Positions 18,048 through 26,685 of a DNA stretch of 64,000 bases are shown piece by piece. The position numbers and the translations under genes were made by a program. The notes beneath the pieces were generated by a model. The model had not been told where the DNA came from. It ran no database searches and was given only the letters and a program-made list of their open reading frames with translations. Source of the stretch: Microbulbifer yueqingensis (GTDB lineage Bacteria > Pseudomonadota > Gammaproteobacteria > Pseudomonadales > Cellvibrionaceae); the NCBI RefSeq assembly GCF_900100355.1, contig NZ_FNFH01000002.1, positions 558,001 to 622,000 on the forward strand, in the 5' to 3' direction. Each line of letters opens with the position of its first letter. Positions within the stretch are counted from its first letter, which is position 1.

Positions 18048-19910
18048 TCAAAGAGTCAGTTCCAGCCCTGCATAAACTGCAGCCCCGGCCGTATTGTAGC
18101 CGGCCACCTCGCGGTAATCCTCATCGAGAATATTCTCACCGCGCAGGTTCAGTTGCAGGGAATCAGATACCCGGTACGAAGCTTTCAGGTCTAACCGGTT
18201 GTAATCATCCAGGGAGACAGCCGGGCCGAAGAAACCCGGGGCCGCGCTTAGCCGGTTTGCCACATGGCGCCAGTTCAGCCCCAGGGCCAACCGGTCGCCC
18301 GGCAGGTGATAACTGCCACCCAGGTTGTAGACCTGCTCCGGCACCTGCAGGCGCTGCTCACCATCCGCATCCTCGGTTTCCAGGAAGGTGCCATTGAAAT
18401 ACCAGTCGAGCCGCTCCGCCAGGTTACCGGACATTACCAGCTCCAAGCCCTCGGAGCTGCTTTCGCCGTCGTCCTGCCCATAGGCACCGAAACCCGAATT
18501 ACCGAGCCTGTAGTCGAAGACAATGGCATCCCGGATCTGCTGGTCGAAATAGACCAGCTCCACCTGCAGCCGCTCGGCAAGTCGGTACTCGGCCGCCAGC
18601 TCATAGCCGCGGCTGGTTTCCGGCCCCACCGGCGCCGCACCCTCGCCGATGTTATACGCCAGTTCGAAGGGGCTGGGTGCCCGGTAGCCGGTGCCGTAAC
18701 TGGCGCGGAGCTTGGCCTCTGCTTCCTTGCCCAGCAACAGGGGATAAGCGATGGAAGAGCGCCAGCTGTCATGGTCCTCGTTTTCCAGCCGGTCGCGACG
18801 GACACCAATTGAGTAATGGAGCAGCCCGGCGAGCTCGGCCCGCCACTCGCTGAACAGCCCCAGGCTATCGAGCTCCCGGGCGCTGAAGGCACTGGAGAAT
18901 TCCTGTTGCTCGTACTCCGCCCCCCACAGCAATTCGCCACCCGCAACAGGTGTATTGCCAACATAGTTGAGCTCGTCGATGCCCCCCTCCACCGCGAAGG
19001 AGCTGGCCCCTGCGCTGAGACTGTCGCGCTCGATATCCTGTCGAGCCACGGCCAGCTGGTGGGCGACGTCGGCCACCCGGTAATCAGCACTCAGGCGATA
19101 ACTGGCCTGCTTATATTCATCGAGGCAATTGTTGGAGGTGGAGAAGCCCGCGAAGCAGCCATCGAACTCTGACTCGCTGTCGGTATGGCGCGCCTGCGCG
19201 CGCAGGGCCAGTGCCTCGGTCACCTGGTAACCCAACTGGGCGCTGGCGGTACGATTGCGATAACCGTCCCTTTCGCCGCTACTGTCCGCAACCTGGCTGT
19301 TGAAGCCGTCCGTTTCCAATACGCCCAGGTCCAGCCGGTAGTCCCAGCGATCACTTTCCCCGTAGAGGCTGGCGCTGGTATCGCGACTGCCGTAACGCCC
19401 GGCCCCGACCGCCAAGGATCCGCCCAGCGGTGCGTCGGCCTTTTTGGTGATGATATTGATCACGCCACCGGCGCCGGCGCCGTACATCATACCCTGCGGG
19501 CCGCGCAGGACCTCGATCCGGGCAATGTCGTTTGCCAACAGGTGCTGGAACTGTGTGGCCACCTGGGTGTTGGCCGGGTCGGCAATGTTGACCCCGTCCA
19601 GCAGTACCAGGGTGCGGTAATTGCTCTCGCCACGCAGGTAGAGGTTGCTGACCTTGCCGGCTCCACCATTGTTACTGATGGCAACCCCGGGCAGAGTTCG
19701 CATGATATCCAGCAGGCTGGTGTAGCCCAGCCTCTCAATATCAGCGGCGGTGACGACCGATACCGATACCCCCAGTTCCCGTCGCGGTATTTCCACGCGG
19801 CTGGCAGTAACGGACATCTGTTCCAGTTTGCCGTTGTCATCGGCAGACACGACATGGGTAGCCGCGGTAAGCAGTGGCAGGAGCGCTGCCGGGAGAAGAG
19901 TTTTGTTCAC
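18048..19910 (-). CDS. btuB: Vitamin B12 TonB-dependent receptor BtuB
   Basis: Outer-membrane importer of cobalamin, 620 residues. Signal peptide, TonB box region EQMSVTASRVEI, plug domain with LLDGVNIADPANTQ, EVLRGPQGMMYGAGAGGVINIIT, and a barrel ending NLRGENILDEDYREVAGY...LELTL, as in BtuB. A GTG at 19910 is chosen because the signal peptide (NKTLLPAALLPLLTA) starts there with GGGGA upstream; the ATG at 19970 would add 20 residues unlike a signal peptide. A cobalamin riboswitch lies 143 bases upstream, and cobO and btuFCD flank the gene, which fixes the substrate. Confidence 0.95.
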   Translation of the reverse strand: MNKTLLPAALLPLLTAATHVVSADDNGKLEQMSVTASRVEIPRRELGVSVSVVTAADIERLGYTSLLDIMRTLPGVAISNNGGAGKVSNLYLRGESNYRTLVLLDGVNIADPANTQVATQFQHLLANDIARIEVLRGPQGMMYGAGAGGVINIITKKADAPLGGSLAVGAGRYGSRDTSASLYGESDRWDYRLDLGVLETDGFNSQVADSSGERDGYRNRTASAQLGYQVTEALALRAQARHTDSESEFDGCFAGFSTSNNCLDEYKQASYRLSADYRVADVAHQLAVARQDIERDSLSAGASSFAVEGGIDELNYVGNTPVAGGELLWGAEYEQQEFSSAFSARELDSLGLFSEWRAELAGLLHYSIGVRRDRLENEDHDSWRSSIAYPLLLGKEAEAKLRASYGTGYRAPSPFELAYNIGEGAAPVGPETSRGYELAAEYRLAERLQVELVYFDQQIRDAIVFDYRLGNSGFGAYGQDDGESSSEGLELVMSGNLAERLDWYFNGTFLETEDADGEQRLQVPEQVYNLGGSYHLPGDRLALGLNWRHVANRLSAAPGFFGPAVSLDDYNRLDLKASYRVSDSLQLNLRGENILDEDYREVAGYNTAGAAVYAGLELTL

Positions 19911-20025
19911 AGTGATTCCCCAATCTCGAAAAAGAAACGGATTGAGGGAGGGTGAGTGCAATCGGTGCATACTTCAGGGGACTGGCCGGTAAAACTGCCT
20001 GCCACCTCACACAGACCAGACAAAG

Positions 20026-20055
20026 CCCTCCGCTTTATCCAAGAGATGCAGAGGG
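20026..20055 (-). promoter_or_regulatory. Expression-platform hairpin of the cobalamin riboswitch
   Basis: An 8-bp stem (CCCTCTGC / GCGGAGGG) overlapping the 3' end of the aptamer by a few bases and followed by CTTTGTC on the minus strand. Overlap with the aptamer suggests mutually exclusive folding; termination versus RBS sequestration cannot be told apart. Confidence 0.5.
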
Positions 20056-20212
20056 CCGGTATCGGGCTTACCGCGATAGCGGCTCACCGTTGCGGGGGCA
20101 GCGCCGGACTCACTGAAACCAGTTCACCGGACTTCCCGTTTAACCCGACCAAGCGTCTTTCCCCAGGATGCTTCTCACACGAAGCGGATAGACACTGCCG
20201 GGCACCCAAAGC
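20053..20212 (-). promoter_or_regulatory. Cobalamin riboswitch (aptamer)
   Basis: On the minus strand the leader of btuB contains, in order, GGGTGCCCGGCAG, TTAAACGGGAAGTCCGGTG, the B12 box CGGCGCTGCCCCCGCAAC (20089-20110 with flanks) and a closing CCCGATACCGGCC. This is the conserved core order of the cobalamin riboswitch class. Adenosylcobalamin binding is expected to reduce btuB expression. Confidence 0.93.
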
Positions 20213-20314
20213 GGACGGCAGTATAGCAGCGAAGTCATCCGGCGCGAACCACAACAGGCAAACAGGTGCTAGGCTGCTCATCAGGGCATTGTCGGCCACG
20301 GTTGAGGGAGCAGG

Positions 20315-20509
20315 ATGAGCACACTCAAGGAACTGGAGCTGGCGAAACAGGAGCTTCAGGATGCGGAACAGCGTTGAAAACAAAGCAATGGTAAAAGTGC
20401 CGGGCAGCAACAGCGGGAAATCGAAGCCGCGCGGGAGCGGGTCCGTCACCTGGAAAAGGCGTTGCAGGAATCGGGCGACGGTCGAGGCCGCGACCGGTCC
20501 AGGTCGTGA
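20315..20509 (+). pseudogene. Small coiled-coil protein gene interrupted by an in-frame TGA
   Basis: A 65-codon frame opens with ATG behind GGGAG and encodes 20 residues (MSTLKELELAKQELQDAEQR), then TGA at 20375-20377, then 43 further residues with the same heptad-like, Glu/Gln/Arg-rich composition (QQREIEAARERVRHLEKAL) before the final TGA. The amphipathic pattern before and after the stop suggests one original coiled-coil reading frame. I read it as a recently disrupted small gene; recoding cannot be excluded. No family is recognised. Confidence 0.5.
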
Positions 20510-20525
20510 AGGAAGGCTCCGGCGT

Positions 20526-21311
20526 TTATAAAACTTCCAACGGCACGAAGTCCGCCACGCCGTCGCGCCAGCGGAATTCGCAACTGACACCGTAGACTGC
20601 GCCAATCAGGTCGGGCGTAAAAACCTCCAGCGGCGAGCCCGACGCACGCAGGCAGCCAGCCTCCAGCAAGAGAACACGATCGCAGTAGCGGGCCGCCAGA
20701 CCCAGGTCGTGCAGTGCCAGCACCACCGTGCGGCCGCTGTCGGCCTGCTGCCGGAAATTCTGCATCAGTTGCAGCTGGTGGCGGATATCCAGTGCCGCGG
20801 TGGGCTCGTCGCCGATGATCAGCGCCGCATTGCCCACCAGCAATCGCGCCAGCTGTACCCGGCGCAATTCGCCACCCGATAATTGTGTCACCGGGCGATT
20901 GGCCAGGCCCAGGGCATCCACCTGCCGCAGCGCATCCAGCACCCTGGCGTTGCGGTCCGGCGTCTTTCCCCACGGCAGCAAACCCAGCGCCACCAGGTCG
21001 CGGGCGGCCAGGCTCCAGGCGGGCATCTCCGCCTGGGGCAGGTAGGCGCACAGCTGCGCCCGCCTGGCAGCGGGGATCGCCGACGCGTCCTGCTCACCGA
21101 ATTCCAGGCGGCCCCTGGCCGGCGGCAACACTCCGGCCAGGGCCTGTAACAGGCTGCTCTTGCCCGCACCGTTAGGTCCCACCACCGCGGTGAGTTCACC
21201 GGGGTGCAGCCGGCAGCTGAGATTGTCGACTGCCCGCTGCCCATGCCGGTCGACCGCCAGCTCACGCACTGTCACCAGCAGCATTTCCCCGCTCACTTTT
21301 TCTCGGCTCAC
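20526..21311 (-). CDS. btuD: Cobalamin ABC transporter ATPase BtuD
   Basis: Energises inner-membrane corrinoid import. 261 residues of the FecE/BtuD type: Walker A GPNGAGKSS, Q-loop YLPQAEM, signature QLSGGELRRVQLARLL, Walker B ALIIGDEPTAALD and switch His in ALHDLGLAARYC. The GTG at 21311 overlaps the btuC stop by four bases (GTGA), implying translational coupling; an ATG at 21284 nine codons downstream is an alternative with a cramped ribosome site. Third gene of btuF-btuC-btuD. Confidence 0.9.
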   Translation of the reverse strand: MSREKVSGEMLLVTVRELAVDRHGQRAVDNLSCRLHPGELTAVVGPNGAGKSSLLQALAGVLPPARGRLEFGEQDASAIPAARRAQLCAYLPQAEMPAWSLAARDLVALGLLPWGKTPDRNARVLDALRQVDALGLANRPVTQLSGGELRRVQLARLLVGNAALIIGDEPTAALDIRHQLQLMQNFRQQADSGRTVVLALHDLGLAARYCDRVLLLEAGCLRASGSPLEVFTPDLIGAVYGVSCEFRWRDGVADFVPLEVL

Positions 21312-22303
21312 AGTGCCACCCCCCGGCGCGCGCTCACGATCAGCCAGAAAAAGAAGGGCGCCCCGATAAAGGCGGTCACCGCGCCGATACGCAGCTCCTG
21401 CGCACCGATAAAGTTGAGCACCAGGATATCCGCCATTAACAGCAGCAAGGCGCCGGCCAGCGCGCTGGCCCACAGCAGCCGCCCGGGGTCCTGTTTTACC
21501 AGCGGCCGCACCAGGTGCGGTACCACAAGGCCTATAAAGCCGATAGTACCCGCCACCGCCACCGCGGCCCCGACCGCAGCGGCAATGCCCAGCAGAATGG
21601 CCAGCGGGTAGCGGCGTCCGCCAAACCCCAGCGATACGGCGCTGGCCTCTCCCAGGGACAGGGCCCGCAGGTAATTGCGCCCGGAAAACATCAGCAGCGC
21701 GCCGGCCACAACAAAAGGCAGTGCCAGCAGCAACTGGTCCCAGCCGCGGTTGGCCAGGGAGCCGAGCAGCCAGAACACGATTTCCTGCATGGCGAACATA
21801 CTGGGGGCATAATTCAGGGCGAGCGCCATCAGGGCGGACAGGAAGGCATTGATGGCCACCCCGGCCAGCACCAACCGGCTCGCGCTGGCGCCGCGGCCGG
21901 CCAGCAACCAGACGCAACCCACCGCCACAAAGGCACCACCGATCGCCAGCACCGGCAACAGCCAGCCCGACTGCCAGGCCAGGCCATAGTAGAGGAGCAG
22001 TATCGCTGCCAGTGCCGCGCCGCTACTCACACCCAGCAGCGCCGGTTCTGCGAGCGGATTGCGCAGCATGCCCTGCATGGCCGCCCCACCCATGCCCAGT
22101 GCGGCACCCACCACCAGCGCCAGCAGCGCGCGGGGCATGCGTAACTGCCACAGGATAACTGCGTCACTGCCCTGCCCGGCCCAGCCACTGGCCAGCGCAG
22201 GGCCCAGGTCGATATCCACCGGGCCGCTGGCCAGTGCCGCGAGCAACGCCAGCGGCAAGGCCAGTACCAGCAGTCCCAGTATTGCGTTACTGCGATTCAA
22301 CAA
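21308..22303 (-). CDS. btuC: Cobalamin ABC transporter permease BtuC (FecCD family)
   Basis: Polytopic inner-membrane permease, 331 residues with about ten helices. Recognised from LRMPRALLALVVGAALGMGGAAMQGMLRNPLAEPALLGVSSGA-type family sequence near residues 55-95 and the C-terminal GFIGLVVPHLVR coupling segment. It overlaps the end of btuF by 17 bases and the start of btuD by four. FecCD permeases also carry ferric siderophores or haem; the adjacent riboswitch, btuB and cobO point to corrinoid. Confidence 0.92.
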   Translation of the reverse strand: MLNRSNAILGLLVLALPLALLAALASGPVDIDLGPALASGWAGQGSDAVILWQLRMPRALLALVVGAALGMGGAAMQGMLRNPLAEPALLGVSSGAALAAILLLYYGLAWQSGWLLPVLAIGGAFVAVGCVWLLAGRGASASRLVLAGVAINAFLSALMALALNYAPSMFAMQEIVFWLLGSLANRGWDQLLLALPFVVAGALLMFSGRNYLRALSLGEASAVSLGFGGRRYPLAILLGIAAAVGAAVAVAGTIGFIGLVVPHLVRPLVKQDPGRLLWASALAGALLLLMADILVLNFIGAQELRIGAVTAFIGAPFFFWLIVSARRGVAL

Positions 22304-23126
22304 GCTCTGTTCTCTTTTCCGCGAGTTTTTTCATGGTTTCCGCCGCCACCAGCGCAGGGCAGAAGCCCAGTTCTGCCGGCAGGGTAAAAACACGGCCGCG
22401 CTGGATATAGCCCTGGATAACCGGGTGGCGCGCCGCCAGGTGGGCGAGGGCGAATTCCCTCTCACCACCGTAAAACACCAGCAGGTCGGGTTGTGCTGCA
22501 ACCACTTCTTCCAGGGACATTTTCCGCAGCTGCTCCGCGCCCTGCCCGGCGGCCAGGTTCCGGAAGCCGCTCCGCTCCAACAGCTGGTGCTCCAGCATGC
22601 CGCTGCCGTAGGTGATGTTATTGGCCGACAGGATCAGGGCCGTAGGTACGTCGCCGTCATTTCCGGATGCCGGCATCGACGTTGATGCCGCCACAAGCGA
22701 CTGCAGCATAACGTAGTGGGCTTCCAGTTGCGGGTTTTCACCCAGTACCTCGCGCAGCGCCTGCAGCTGCTGTAGCAGCTGCTCCAGGCTGTGGGCGTCG
22801 GGAATGGTTACCACCCGTACTCCCAGCTGCCGCAGGCGTGCCGCCGCCCGGCCGGCGCCGTACTGGCCCACCAGCACCAGGTCCGGATCCAGCCGCAGCA
22901 GCTCCTCTGCCCGGCCCCGATTGAGGTGAATACCGTCCGGCAGGGGTGCGCGACGATAGTGATCGTTATCGGCGAGCCAGGTAACCGAAACCACTTTCTC
23001 CGGTGCCACCCACTCCAGCAGCAACTGGTCCAGGCACAGGTTGAGGGAGGCAATTCGCTCCTGGGCGGCAACGGCAGGGGCAATTGCCACTAACAGGAGC
23101 GACAGCAGGCGGGATACGAGATGCAT
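22287..23126 (-). CDS. btuF: Periplasmic corrinoid-binding protein BtuF
   Basis: Class III substrate-binding protein delivering corrinoid to BtuCD. 279 residues with a Sec signal peptide (to AVAAQE), ERIASLNLCLDQLLLEW, LRLDPDLVLVGQY and the C-terminal helix region. The start at 23126 is taken because the signal peptide begins there and AGAGAAGAA precedes it; the frame is open further upstream without conservation. First gene of the transport operon. No cobalamin riboswitch is visible upstream of it, in contrast to btuB. Confidence 0.88.
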   Translation of the reverse strand: MHLVSRLLSLLLVAIAPAVAAQERIASLNLCLDQLLLEWVAPEKVVSVTWLADNDHYRRAPLPDGIHLNRGRAEELLRLDPDLVLVGQYGAGRAAARLRQLGVRVVTIPDAHSLEQLLQQLQALREVLGENPQLEAHYVMLQSLVAASTSMPASGNDGDVPTALILSANNITYGSGMLEHQLLERSGFRNLAAGQGAEQLRKMSLEEVVAAQPDLLVFYGGEREFALAHLAARHPVIQGYIQRGRVFTLPAELGFCPALVAAETMKKLAEKRTELVESQ

Positions 23127-23287
23127 TTCTTCTCTGACTTCCTGAACGGTCTGTTTGCAAGGTTCGCGGGAGAGCGAGCTGCTGCACTCACCCCTGCCCG
23201 GTGACAACAGTTGAATCCAAATCGCCGCTTCAGCGCATCATATCCACAACATAAACAAAAACTTTACGACGAGAACTGGAGAACAAC

Positions 23288-23671
23288 GTGAACGAAGCGA
23301 CTCTTGCACTCCTGGTCCCTTTCGGGGTCTTCCTGCTGATCGGGGTCTCACTGTGGCTGGTGTTGAGCTATCGCGCCAGGAAAAACCTGGAAATCCACAA
23401 TACCGTGCGCCTCGCGCTGGATAAAGGCGTCGACGTGACACCGGAACTGATTGAGCGCCTCGGCGCCAACAACCAGCCACACCCGCTGCAGGACCTGCGG
23501 CGCGGTATCGTCTGGATTGCCACCGCCGTCGGCATCGCGCTGTTTGGCTTTCTCGTTCCGGACCCAAGCAACCATGCCTTCCTGGCCTTACTGGGCATTG
23601 CCGCGCTGCCATGTGCTATCGGCTTTGGTTACCTGGCCATGCACCAGTTTTCCCGGCAGAGGCCAGCCTGA
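23288..23671 (+). CDS. Small two-segment membrane protein (DUF6249-like)
   Basis: 127 residues starting at GTG with GGAGA upstream. An N-terminal transmembrane helix (about 6-28), a short cytoplasmic loop with VRLALDKGVDVTPELIERL, and two further hydrophobic segments (about 72-90 and 96-115). The KGxxVTPELIE motif is seen in the DUF6249 family of unknown function. It is divergent from btuF and ends 31 bases before the convergent radA stop. Confidence 0.7.
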   Translation: MNEATLALLVPFGVFLLIGVSLWLVLSYRARKNLEIHNTVRLALDKGVDVTPELIERLGANNQPHPLQDLRRGIVWIATAVGIALFGFLVPDPSNHAFLALLGIAALPCAIGFGYLAMHQFSRQRPA

Positions 23672-23702
23672 CAAACCTATCGGGTAACCCTGCAACGGGC
23701 GC

Positions 23703-25097
23703 TCAGCTCATTTCTATCGCGCTGAGTGCCTCTGCCAGGGTCTTGACCGCAATCATTTCCATCCCCTCGATATCATTCTTGAGGCGGTTGGCGGCCGGGA
23801 CTATGGCCTTGCGGAAGCCGTGCTTGGATGCCTCGCGCAGGCGCTCCTGGCCCGAGGGCACCGGGCGAATCTCTCCCGCCAGCCCCACCTCGCCGAACAC
23901 CACCAGGTCCCGCGGCAGGGGCCGGTTGCGGAAGCTCGACACCACCGCCAGCAGCAGGGTAAGGTCGGCACTGGTTTCCATGACCTTCACGCCGCCCACC
24001 ACATTGATAAACACATCCTGGTCCCCCACCAGCACACCGCCGTGGCGGTGTAGTACCGCCAGCAGCATATTGAGCCGGTTCTGGTCCAGGCCCACCGCGA
24101 CCCGGCGCGGGTTGCCGAGGCTGCTGTCGTCCACCAGCGCCTGCAGTTCCACCAGCAGCGGCCGGGTGCCCTCCCACACCGAGGTCACCACCGAGCCGGC
24201 CGCTACCTCCTCGGCGCGCTGCAGGAAAATGGCCGAGGGATTGGAGACCTCTTTCAGGCCCTGCTCGGTCATGGCGAACACCCCCAGCTCGTTGACGGCC
24301 CCGAAGCGGTTCTTGTGCGCACGCAGGGTGCGGAAACGGGAGTCGTGGGTGCCCTCCAGCAACACAGAGCAGTCAATAATGTGCTCCAGCACCTTGGGGC
24401 CGGCCAGGCTGCCATCCTTGGTCACATGCCCCACCAGGATCAGGGCGGTACCGGTCTGCTTGGCGTAGCGGGTAAGGTAGGCGGCGCTCTCGCGCACCTG
24501 CGCCACCGAGCCCGGGGCTGACTGCACGTCGCTCATGTGCATCACCTGGATGGAGTCCACCACCATCACCTTCGGTTGCACCTCTTTCGCAATATGGCAG
24601 ATGCGTTCCACATCGGTCTCGCTCAGCATCTGCAGGTCATCGGCAGGCAGGCCCAGGCGTTTCGCCCGCATGGCCACCTGCTGCAAGGACTCCTCGCCGG
24701 TGATATACAGCGCGGGCATCCGCCCGGCCAGGTGGCACAGGGTCTGCAGCAGGATGGTGGACTTGCCGGCGCCGGGATGGCCACCGATCAGCACCACCGA
24801 GCCGGGCACCAGCCCGCCACCCAGCACCCGATCCAGCTCCGACGCTCCGGTGGGCGTACGCGGCAGCTCGGTCAGGTCGATTTCCGACAGTTTCTGCACC
24901 CTGCCGGCCCCCGCCGCCCCGGCGTAGCCGGCCTGGGCATCAGTGAAGTCGGCCGCGCGGCTGTCGCGGTGCTCCGGGCCCAGGCGCACCTCGCTGAGGC
25001 TGTTCCAGGTGCCGCAGGCACTGCACTGGCCCGCCCACTTGGAGTAGTCGGCACCGCACTCGTTACACACATAGGCGGTCTTGCTTTTCTTGGCCAC
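23703..25097 (-). CDS. radA: DNA repair protein RadA
   Basis: RecA-like motor promoting branch migration in homologous recombination. 464 residues: N-terminal C4 zinc finger (CNECGADYSKWAGQCSACGTW region), Walker A GGHPGAGKST, the RadA-specific HKNRFG motif and a C-terminal Lon-protease-like domain without the catalytic serine. The GTG at 25097 is chosen because GGGGGAC lies 5 bases upstream and homologues start just before KTAYVC; another GTG nine codons upstream is possible. Divergent from the phosphopantetheinyl transferase gene. Confidence 0.96.
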   Translation of the reverse strand: MAKKSKTAYVCNECGADYSKWAGQCSACGTWNSLSEVRLGPEHRDSRAADFTDAQAGYAGAAGAGRVQKLSEIDLTELPRTPTGASELDRVLGGGLVPGSVVLIGGHPGAGKSTILLQTLCHLAGRMPALYITGEESLQQVAMRAKRLGLPADDLQMLSETDVERICHIAKEVQPKVMVVDSIQVMHMSDVQSAPGSVAQVRESAAYLTRYAKQTGTALILVGHVTKDGSLAGPKVLEHIIDCSVLLEGTHDSRFRTLRAHKNRFGAVNELGVFAMTEQGLKEVSNPSAIFLQRAEEVAAGSVVTSVWEGTRPLLVELQALVDDSSLGNPRRVAVGLDQNRLNMLLAVLHRHGGVLVGDQDVFINVVGGVKVMETSADLTLLLAVVSSFRNRPLPRDLVVFGEVGLAGEIRPVPSGQERLREASKHGFRKAIVPAANRLKNDIEGMEMIAVKTLAEALSAIEMS

Positions 25098-25244
25098 GGC
25101 CTGTCCCCCGGAAACATCAGTCACAGTTGGCCGCAGAGTTTACCTGCCCGGGCCAGCCGGGGAAAACGCGGGGAGGGGCCCGGCTGGCGGCGACGGCCGC
25201 CCAGGAGTAGCATAAGTCCCTCCCTGGAACCCGCCGAGGAACCC

Positions 25245-25952
25245 ATGCCCACCCGCGCCTGGCTGCTTAAACTGGACGAATTCGCCCCCGACGGAAAGAA
25301 GGTCCGGGAGCTTGCACAACTGCTCTCCGCCGACGAGCGGGTGCGGCGGGACAGCTTCCGCAGCGCTTCCGCCCGCCAGCACTTCCTCCTCAGCCGGTTG
25401 CTGCTGCGCCGGGTGCTCGGTGAGATTACCGGCCGGCCGCCACAGGCCCTGCGGTTTGAGCGCTTGCCCTCCGGCAAGCCTGAGCTGGTCGACGAGCCCG
25501 GGCTGCACTTCAGCCTCAGCCACAGTGGGGACTGGATCGCACTCGCGGTCAGCGAGGATTCCCCGGTCGGGGTAGATATCGAGCAGCCGCGACGGCAGCG
25601 GGACATCATGCGCATTGCCCACCGCTACTTCCATGCCGACGAGTGCGCCCTGCTGGAAGCGCCACCGGAAAGCGAAACCCTACGGCAGTTCTACCGCCTG
25701 TGGACCCTGAAAGAGGCCTTCTTCAAGGCCAGGGGCACCGGTATCTCCGAGGGACTCGACAGGATCAGCTTCGCCAGTTTCGAGCGGGATCACCGGGCGG
25801 TAATCGACCCGGAGCTGGAGGGCGACGCACCCTGGCAGTTCTACTATGCCGAAAACCCGCTCGCGGAGAGCCGGGATTTTTACCTGGCCGTGGCGGGACA
25901 GGACCCGGACCTGGAAAGGCTGCACCTGGTACGCGGCCTGCCGGGGAAGTGA
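25245..25952 (+). CDS. 4'-phosphopantetheinyl transferase (Sfp type)
   Basis: Transfers phosphopantetheine from CoA to a carrier-protein serine. 235 residues with the two family motifs: VGVDIEQ (about residue 108) and WTLKEAFFKARG (about 152), plus FSLSHSGDW before the first. The start at 25245 follows CGAGGA with suitable spacing; the frame is open far upstream but that sequence lies antisense to radA. No polyketide or peptide synthetase is in the window, so its carrier protein is elsewhere. Confidence 0.93.
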   Translation: MPTRAWLLKLDEFAPDGKKVRELAQLLSADERVRRDSFRSASARQHFLLSRLLLRRVLGEITGRPPQALRFERLPSGKPELVDEPGLHFSLSHSGDWIALAVSEDSPVGVDIEQPRRQRDIMRIAHRYFHADECALLEAPPESETLRQFYRLWTLKEAFFKARGTGISEGLDRISFASFERDHRAVIDPELEGDAPWQFYYAENPLAESRDFYLAVAGQDPDLERLHLVRGLPGK

Positions 25953-26004
25953 CATTTGGCCGGCGAGGCTCAGGGGGCAATCCTGCCGCGCAGCAATTCC
26001 CCCC

Positions 26005-26384
26005 GTCATAGGGGAACACGATTGCCGGATCCGTTTTTTCTGTCCGATGGCCTCTTCCCGGGCAAGCGACTGCCCGGAGCAGGTGCCGGATCACATTCAG
26101 CCGCGCCTGTTCCTCTCAGTCGATATCCAGGTAGTCCTTGATTATCTGGATCCCCGAGTTCACCAGCATATGCTCGAACGGCACCACCCGGGTTTCGCGT
26201 GGACTGAGGTATTCGACGATACGCTTGATGGTGCCATCCTTCCCGGCCGCATCAGCCCCTCAAAGAGCACCAGGATCTGCAGGTTATTCGCGATCAGCTG
26301 CCGCTGAGGGATACGAGGCGGACCTGCGGGTCCCGCAGCTGCGCTTGTATCCTGCCGTACCCTCTCTGCGATCCCGGTCACCAT
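26005..26384 (-). pseudogene. Decayed polyphosphate kinase 2 (PPK2) gene
   Basis: On the minus strand, PPK2 fragments appear in family order. LIANNLQILVLFEG leads to the Walker A region, where one missing base shifts the frame; in the next frame it continues DAAGKDGTIKRIVEYLSPRE, then FEHMLVNSGIQIIKDYLDID, an in-frame TGA (26116-26118), EEQ and ARLNVIRHLL. Between RVVP and FEHML, and between EEQ and ARLN, stretches that a full PPK2 carries are absent. A frameshift, a nonsense codon and internal deletions make this a clear pseudogene. Boundaries are approximate. Confidence 0.8.
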
Positions 26385-26685
26385 GCTTCTGGCCTTTCAT
26401 CGCAGTCTCCCGGGGACTCATCCGCTTGCCACATCAGTCTGTCCCGACCAGCACCCAATAATTTGGCGGGCTGATAACACAAAACAACAACGCGAAAGGA
26501 TGCTTATCCGCAGTACGGTCGAGAATCCGCAAAAATCATTTAACCTTGCCTGTCGCCGAACTCCAGATAAGCCTCGCATCCCGGTAATTGGCGTAAAGCC
26601 ACCTGCCCACCGGACTTGTATAGACAACTGTTAGCGCTTATTCTCGAGCTGTTTCATGATAATAATTACAGACCCCGAAATACCG
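26385..26685. other. Intergenic stretch before the copper-region Cys-rich gene
   Basis: No convincing gene. A short AT-rich patch around 26655-26668 (TGATAATAATTAC) could contribute to a promoter or a metal-regulator site of the following gene, but it is too short to assign. Confidence 0.4.

Noticed and set aside
20375-20377. TGA read as selenocysteine
   Set aside because: No SECIS-like stem was evident directly after the codon, no Sec machinery is in the window, and no redox motif surrounds the position. Premature stop is simpler.
26650-26670. Fur box before the Cys-rich gene
   Set aside because: TGATAATAATTAC gives only partial resemblance to the 19-base Fur consensus and overlaps a possible start codon.
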